Shown here piece after piece: positions 59,281 through 64,000 of a DNA stretch of 64,000 nucleotides (its first letter is position 1; every line of letters starts with the position of its first letter). Location of the stretch: contig NZ_LAIJ01000002.1 of the NCBI RefSeq assembly GCF_001449115.1, positions 310,001 to 374,000 on the forward strand. Reading direction: 5' to 3'. The position numbers and the translations under genes are program-made. The DNA is from Occallatibacter gabretensis. GTDB lineage: Bacteria > Acidobacteriota > Terriglobia > Terriglobales > Acidobacteriaceae. The notes under the pieces are model-generated. The model had not been told where the DNA came from. It did not search any database and was given only the letters and a program-made list of their open reading frames with translations.

Positions 59281-60534
59281 TTAAACCAGATCTCCACTTT
59301 TATATCCGATCTGATTCGTTCCTAAATAGTTAAGTAACCTGGTTACCCCATTACTAAATTCAGCCTCTGGACCAAGCAGGCTCACCACCAGCCATCCGGC
59401 TTCCGGCATTCCAAAGAAATACCCAGGATGCACCCAAACTCCCTCATCCAACAGCTCACGCACCGTCTGCTCATCGGGCTTGAGCGCCGCAATTCGCAGA
59501 ATGGCATACCAGCCGCCTTCCACTCCCAGCCGCCGTACCACCGGCTCAGTTGCAAGCTGCCGGTCCAGCTCCGCCAGATTCGCCTGTACCCTTTTCCGAA
59601 TCTGCTCCTGAATTCCCTGTCGCTCTTCCAGCCACCGTCCCATGGCCCACTGCACCGGCGCATTCATGGAGAGAAAGGTATCGGCAATCACCTCCAGCCG
59701 TTCCATTGCCGCCGCGCGCTGCGGCCCCGTCGCAACAACCCATGCCGCCTTCATCTGCGGAAGCCCCGCAATTTTGCTCAACCCGCTCACCACATAAACC
59801 GGCACGCCTTCTAAACCAGCCGTAAAGCTGGCAGCTTTCAATTCCAATCCACCCTGCATCGGATAATCCAGAAACACCTCATCCACAATCAGGCTCAATC
59901 CGAGCTCCCGGCACAGCCCCGCCAGAACCTCAGCCTCCCAGGGCTTCGTAAAGTGCCCGGTCGGATTATTCGGATGCACCAGCATAATCGCCCGCGTCTC
60001 AGCCGTAATCGCTCTGCGAAATCCCTCCGGATCAATCTGCCATCCATGGTCATACACCAGCGGAACATTCTTCAGCCGCACGTCATCCAGCACCGCCAGA
60101 AAATCAAACAATGGATACCCAGGCTGCGGCACAAGAATCTCCGCCCCGGGATCGCACAGCAGCCGGAAAAGATAGCTGTAAGCCTCACTGGTGCTCGTCG
60201 TAAGCACCACCTGCTCCGGCCCCACGTGCACATCGTGACCCAGATAGTACTTGCACACTGCTTCACGCGCCGATTTCAGTCCCAGCGGCTGCGGATCATA
60301 ATCCAGCGCCCGGTCATCCTTAAGCGACTCCAGCAGCTTTGCGCCGTAATCAAACCCGCACCGCGTCGGATTCGAAGCCGTCAGATCCGCCACAGGCAGC
60401 CCGGCGCCCACACGTTCGCGATGCGCCCGCGCCAGCGCGCTCTCCTCCGTGTTCCACTCTGTTCTCTTTGAAAACCGCATCAGCCGTCCAGTAACGTCCT
60501 GCTCACGCCCATCAGGCACAATAAGAACAGGCAT
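59281..60534 (-). CDS. Class I/II PLP-dependent aminotransferase
   Basis: The 417-residue protein has DLTASNPTRCGF near the start, TTSTSEAYSYLFRLLCDPGAEILVPQPGYPLFDF, LVHPNNPTGHF, the VDEVFLDY loop and SGLSKIAGLPQMKAAW, with the PLP lysine. It belongs to the aspartate aminotransferase fold. The substrate is not evident. Two starts are possible; ATG 60480 (MRFSKRTEWNTEES) is closer to family starts, whereas 60534 has AAAAAGG next to it. Confidence 0.85.
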   Translation of the reverse strand: MPVLIVPDGREQDVTGRLMRFSKRTEWNTEESALARAHRERVGAGLPVADLTASNPTRCGFDYGAKLLESLKDDRALDYDPQPLGLKSAREAVCKYYLGHDVHVGPEQVVLTTSTSEAYSYLFRLLCDPGAEILVPQPGYPLFDFLAVLDDVRLKNVPLVYDHGWQIDPEGFRRAITAETRAIMLVHPNNPTGHFTKPWEAEVLAGLCRELGLSLIVDEVFLDYPMQGGLELKAASFTAGLEGVPVYVVSGLSKIAGLPQMKAAWVVATGPQRAAAMERLEVIADTFLSMNAPVQWAMGRWLEERQGIQEQIRKRVQANLAELDRQLATEPVVRRLGVEGGWYAILRIAALKPDEQTVRELLDEGVWVHPGYFFGMPEAGWLVVSLLGPEAEFSNGVTRLLNYLGTNQIGYKSGDLV

Positions 60535-60574
60535 CCTTTTTCACCATACACGGGTGCCGATACAGGAGACTCGA

Positions 60575-61204
60575 TTGGCTCTGCGCGCGGTTGTCTTTGA
60601 CTATGGAATGGTTCTCACAAGTCCACAAGACCCAGCGGCTCACGCCGAACTGGTTCGCCTTACCGGGCTTCCTCTCAATCGCTTTGAGGAGCTCTACTGG
60701 GCCGACCGCCATGCCTACGATGAAGGCAAGCTCACCGGCATGCAGTTCTGGCAGAAGCTTATCCTCGATGGCGGACTCATCCGCTCCGAGGCCGAGATTC
60801 AGCGCCTCAGCTTCCTGGACGGGCAAATGTGGTCCACGGTGAACGAGCGCATGGTTGCCTGGCAAGCGCAGCTCAAGAAACACGGCCTGCTCACCGGCAT
60901 CCTCTCCAACATGGGTGACTCCGTGCTCGAAGTCTTGTTGGCCACCCACTCCTGGATTGCCAACTTCGATGTCCAGGTCTGGAGCTATCAGCTGCTCATC
61001 GCCAAGCCTGACCCGGCCATCTATCATCACATTCTCGCCAAACTCGGAACGCAGCCGGAAGAAACCCTCTTCCTCGACGACAGGCTGGAAAACATCATCG
61101 CCGCACGCGATCTTGGCATACAGGCAATTCAATTCTCGAACGCAGACACGCTCCGCCAGGAACTCATCGCCGCAGGCCTTGATGACGAACTGCCGTTGCC
61201 CTAG
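60575..61204 (+). CDS. HAD superfamily hydrolase
   Basis: The 209-residue protein starts with TTG behind AGGAGA (60563-60568), reading (M)ALRAVVFDYGMVLTSP, where DYG holds a Rossmann-like HAD nucleophile. ILSNMGDSVLEVL is motif II and KPDPAIYHHILAKLGTQPEETLFLDDRLENIIAARDLG is motifs III and IV. The sequence resembles YihX/Epoxide-N/haloacid-like HADs. The first acidic residue is in FDYG, as usual, but the second position is Gly. The divergent aminotransferase starts 40 nt away. Confidence 0.8.
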   Translation: MALRAVVFDYGMVLTSPQDPAAHAELVRLTGLPLNRFEELYWADRHAYDEGKLTGMQFWQKLILDGGLIRSEAEIQRLSFLDGQMWSTVNERMVAWQAQLKKHGLLTGILSNMGDSVLEVLLATHSWIANFDVQVWSYQLLIAKPDPAIYHHILAKLGTQPEETLFLDDRLENIIAARDLGIQAIQFSNADTLRQELIAAGLDDELPLP

Positions 61205-61965
61205 TGAGAACCGTGTCCCAGGTGATAGACCAGACCGCCACTGTACATCGCGGAGTCCAGGCCCGGATTGCTCGGCACGATAAAGCCGTTTGAAAAATGA
61301 AAATACGAAAAGCCCACGCGCGCATCCCACCGCGGAGTCAGCCGGAACTGTGTTCCCACGCCAATCTGCAGGCTCCACTCCATGTAAGACGAGTATTGTG
61401 ACAGCGCTTTTTTATCAAATGCGAGCACCCCGCCCTTCGCCACAAAATACGGCTTGAAGCTCTTGCCATCACGCCACAGCAGCCTCGTGCCAATCGGCAT
61501 GATACCGACTCCATAGAGTGTCTCTCGACCCGTCCCTGCCGAATTACCATACACAGTTGTGTGTTTCAATTGGTTCAGCAGCATCACCGGCTGCACCTCG
61601 GCCGCATAATCCAATCGCGCTCCCAATGCCCGTCCCCACGAGTGCCGCTCATACTCCACGCTGGCAAAATGAAGATTGCTCCACCATGAGTTCGCAAAAA
61701 TATGAAAGTGGCCAAAGGATCCCTGCCCCATAAAGGCCAGTTCGCTCTCAGGTCGCTCGTTTTGCACGGGAGCAGGCTGGCTGTCCATTATGCCCGTATG
61801 ATCCGTACCAGAATTGTCGTCCGCAGCGACGGCCGACAGGGTTCCCATCTTCGCAGCATTATTCTGACCGAATGAGATTCGGCAGCACAGCGCGAGCGCC
61901 ACAAATGCAAGCAGGCCCAGGTGCCTTTTTGCAGGCAAAAAAATACTATATGCGAAGCCAGACAT
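61201..61965 (-). CDS. PagL-like lipid A 3-O-deacylase
   Basis: The 254-residue outer-membrane protein has a signal peptide (SIFLPAKRHLGLLAFVALALCCRISFG) and an 8-strand barrel with the PagL-type motif FSYFHFSNGFIVPSNPGLDS, where His and Ser form the catalytic pair. PagL removes a lipid A acyl chain at the outer leaflet. AGGAGGG supports ATG 61965 over the longer frame. Activity is inferred from the motif. Confidence 0.8.
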   Translation of the reverse strand: MSGFAYSIFLPAKRHLGLLAFVALALCCRISFGQNNAAKMGTLSAVAADDNSGTDHTGIMDSQPAPVQNERPESELAFMGQGSFGHFHIFANSWWSNLHFASVEYERHSWGRALGARLDYAAEVQPVMLLNQLKHTTVYGNSAGTGRETLYGVGIMPIGTRLLWRDGKSFKPYFVAKGGVLAFDKKALSQYSSYMEWSLQIGVGTQFRLTPRWDARVGFSYFHFSNGFIVPSNPGLDSAMYSGGLVYHLGHGSH

Positions 61966-62215
61966 TACGCCCTCCTGCTGTGGCCGATTGCACTGTAACG
62001 GGTATGTGGTATCTAAAACCAGTCCAGAAAAATCGTTCTGCAATGAATGGAATGAAATTTCCGTCATTGAGAGAGCTGGATATAAAGAATGACTAACTTT
62101 TACCGGTATCGGTCTATTTCAAAATGACAGCTAATTATATCTGGAACCCGCTGGGCTATGATCCGGGCACAGTTCTCCCATTGAATGCAGTGCTGATCTC
62201 TCTCACAGGCAAGTG

Positions 62216-62695
62216 CTAGGGGGCGGCCTGGTGGTCTTCGGAGTAGTGGACGTGAATCAACCGCCACTTCCCGGATTCCTTGCGGTACACCTGGGTTTCA
62301 ACGCCATGCGTCGTCACGGCCGATCCGTCCTTACGCATCGTCGCATGAAAAGTCCAGCGAAACTCCGACCACGCCGCATCCCCGTTCACGTGGATCATCG
62401 CATCGTGTATCGCAAGCTCACGCGCTGAAAACATGCCGCCCATGACCTTCTGAAAAACGTTCTGCTCAATTGCATCCAGGCCTTGCTCCTCGCCCAGCGG
62501 ATAGATGAATGACACCTCCGGCGAGTGAGACCATATTTGCGACATCTGGTTGAGGTCGACAGTATCCACGGCTTTGGCATACTGCTCAATGAGATGATGC
62601 AATGCCGCAACATCATCCCCAGGGCCGGTATCGGTCTGGGCGGCACACACAGGCACAATGCAGAGAGTAGCGGCGAGCAAAACACGGCTGAACAT
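62216..62695 (-). CDS. Exported SnoaL/DUF4440-like protein
   Basis: The 159-residue protein has a signal peptide (MFSRVLLAATLCIVPVCAAQ), followed by an NTF2/SnoaL-type fold: LHHLIEQYAKAVDTVDLNQMSQIWSHSPEVSFIYPLG, then TTHGVETQVYRKESGKWRLIHVHYSE. The family shares a cone fold with many roles, so no reaction is claimed. Confidence 0.8.
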   Translation of the reverse strand: MFSRVLLAATLCIVPVCAAQTDTGPGDDVAALHHLIEQYAKAVDTVDLNQMSQIWSHSPEVSFIYPLGEEQGLDAIEQNVFQKVMGGMFSARELAIHDAMIHVNGDAAWSEFRWTFHATMRKDGSAVTTHGVETQVYRKESGKWRLIHVHYSEDHQAAP

Positions 62696-62763
62696 AACGC
62701 TCCCAGTCTATTCCACGCTCTCGTTATGCGTCTCGAAATGCATTCACTCCAATATCCCAGCGG

Positions 62764-63795
62764 TTACTCCTCCGTCGTGGATCCATTGTCCGGGAAGGAT
62801 TGATGACTTCGTATCATCACTACGAACGAGGCAATCTCTCGATTCACCAGATCTGCTCTGTCGTTCTGAATGTAATGATCGCTACCTTTGGCAATAATGC
62901 GTTTGCTCTGGCCAGACAGGCTCTTAGCCTCTTCCTGCATCTGACTCCACACGATGGAATTGGCCTTTGAAATGGCTGCCGGCCAGTTAGGTGGCAGAAC
63001 GTTCGGATCGTGTGAAAGGATCAGGACCGGAAGGGTGCCAAAAGGCCCAGCGTGGATCGTTTCTTCTCCTGAGGCCCGCACCGCATCCAGCTCGTTCTCC
63101 ACCGCGTCCATCTGTGACGGAATGCACGAATCGGCTTTGATCCATGCGCTATAGGCTTCAAAGCCCGGAGGGACAGACGTACAGATTCCTTGCAACCGAT
63201 ACCACCCGAACGTCATGAGCAGCTTCTGCCACGGCATCTGGCGGCGCTGGTCTTCCTGAATCTTCACCAGCTCCTTCGGAATGCGATCATCCTGAAGCGG
63301 AGTGGAGCCATCAACTAAGACAAGCCCGGCTACGTCGCCAGGATAATGCGCGATGTAAGATCGTAGATAGATTCCTGAGAGGGAGTGTCCCACAAGCACA
63401 AAAGGCCGCTGAACAGCAGCAGCCTCCATCAGCTGGTGCAGTTGCGAGGAGACCGCATTGGCATCCTGAACATCAGGCCGCGATTCGCTCCAGCCGAATC
63501 CAGCACGATCGTACGAGCAAACTCGCGTCTGCTGCGAGAGCACAGGCTGCACCTTCGCCCAGCCTGTAAAGTCGTCGCCCAGGCCGGAGCTCAGCACAAT
63601 CGTTGGCGTAGCTTGTCCAGTGCAGTACAGGTGCATCGAGTAGCCGTCTATGCGGTAAAGCTTGCCGGGAACTCCGGCGATCTGACGATAGTGGCGAATA
63701 CTCAGCGCGTTATACGCAGCTCCACCACTGCCCGCCAGCAGACAAAGAAGAACAATGGCTATACAGACTCGGATTAAAAGCTTGTAGGGTCCCAT
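62764..63795 (-). CDS. Membrane-anchored alpha/beta hydrolase
   Basis: The 343-residue protein has one N-terminal hydrophobic helix (LIRVCIAIVLLCLLAGSGGAAY). The hydrolase core has VLSSGLGDDFTGWA, FVLVGHSLSGIYLRSY (nucleophile Ser in GHSLSG), LVDGSTPLQDD and KGSDHYIQNDRADLV (His). It is a serine-type esterase or peptidase-like enzyme facing the periplasm, and its substrate is unknown. Confidence 0.8.
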   Translation of the reverse strand: MGPYKLLIRVCIAIVLLCLLAGSGGAAYNALSIRHYRQIAGVPGKLYRIDGYSMHLYCTGQATPTIVLSSGLGDDFTGWAKVQPVLSQQTRVCSYDRAGFGWSESRPDVQDANAVSSQLHQLMEAAAVQRPFVLVGHSLSGIYLRSYIAHYPGDVAGLVLVDGSTPLQDDRIPKELVKIQEDQRRQMPWQKLLMTFGWYRLQGICTSVPPGFEAYSAWIKADSCIPSQMDAVENELDAVRASGEETIHAGPFGTLPVLILSHDPNVLPPNWPAAISKANSIVWSQMQEEAKSLSGQSKRIIAKGSDHYIQNDRADLVNREIASFVVMIRSHQSFPDNGSTTEE

Positions 63796-63927
63796 TCAGA
63801 TGTCATCGTACAGAATGATCCCGCCATCGCATGCCCAGCCAGCCTCCCACTACGCCAGCTTCGCATAGCGAGTGATACACTCCATCCCGTCGCTTTCAAT
63901 CGCCATCGCATCATTCTTGGAGAAACA

Positions 63928-64000
63928 ATGGACTCTGCTCACAGGACCATCCAAATCGTCTCTTGCTCTCGATCTCTCTTTGCAATCTGCACGCTGTTGC
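63928..64000 (+). CDS. Start of an exported protein (cut by window end)
   Basis: ATG 63928 behind GGAGAAACA starts MDSAHRTIQIVSCSRSLFAIC, a basic then hydrophobic beginning like a signal peptide. Only 24 codons are visible, so no family can be given. Confidence 0.4.
   Translation, partial: MDSAHRTIQIVSCSRSLFAICTLL

Noticed and set aside
1-64000. CRISPR array or insertion sequence
   Set aside because: No regular repeat-spacer array and no transposase gene was found. The repeats seen are att-, operator- or remnant-type.

Overview
The window looks like a soil acidobacterium (Terriglobales: Granulicella, Edaphobacter or Terriglobus-like). This rests on gene content and protein style (a CimA-type citramalate synthase, PagL-like and OprB-like outer-membrane proteins, many Sec/Tat-exported hydrolases, a P460 cytochrome family, an acidobacterial-style VirB/Trb cluster) and on moderately GC-rich DNA with many C-ending codons in the core genes. 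No database was searched, so the taxon is an inference.

Left chromosomal flank (1-4.4 kb): the end of a membrane protein, a BrnT/BrnA toxin-antitoxin pair with a palindromic operator, an isoleucine-rich leader peptide followed by an intrinsic terminator, then overlapping paiB-like and cimA genes, a small membrane protein and tRNA-Leu(GAG).

Integrated element (about 4.38-57.32 kb, 53 kb): it sits in tRNA-Leu. The 3' half of the tRNA is repeated at the far end next to a tyrosine integrase and an excisionase-like gene. The two repeat copies differ only in the 9-nt variable arm, so the displaced host copy can be told from the element-borne one. The payload (4.6-41.1 kb) is rich in detoxification and redox enzymes: peroxiredoxin, two epoxide hydrolases, five SDR/ADH/NMO-type oxidoreductases, a VOC protein, a DJ-1/PfpI protein, RidA, D-cysteine desulfhydrase, a thioredoxin-like lipoprotein and two cytochrome P460 paralogues. 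It also carries TetR, two-component and ECF regulators, an AbiE toxin-antitoxin system and a sugar porin/permease operon. A repeated operator of the form GGTAT-N6-ATACC lies in front of several payload genes and suggests one shared regulon.

Conjugation module (41.3-54.4 kb, minus strand): virB2, B3, B4, B9, B10, a small lipoprotein, B5/trbJ, B6/trbL, B8, B11, two ribbon-helix-helix-like proteins around an inverted-repeat oriT candidate, a VirD4-type coupling protein and a MobF relaxase. The relaxase is cut after its HUH domain and is fused tail-to-head to the first codons of a response-regulator gene. No virB1 is visible. The element may therefore be crippled for self-transfer or depend on help. 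A LysR gene sits between the virB operon and the xis-int genes, and the two promoter regions share a 23-nt motif, which suggests that excision and transfer are controlled together.

Right chromosomal flank (57.3-64 kb): secG, an MBL-fold hydrolase whose GTG start lies inside a perfect hairpin, a tail-fibre-like protein, a class I/II aminotransferase, a HAD hydrolase, a PagL-like lipid A deacylase, a SnoaL-like protein, an alpha/beta hydrolase and the start of a further exported protein.
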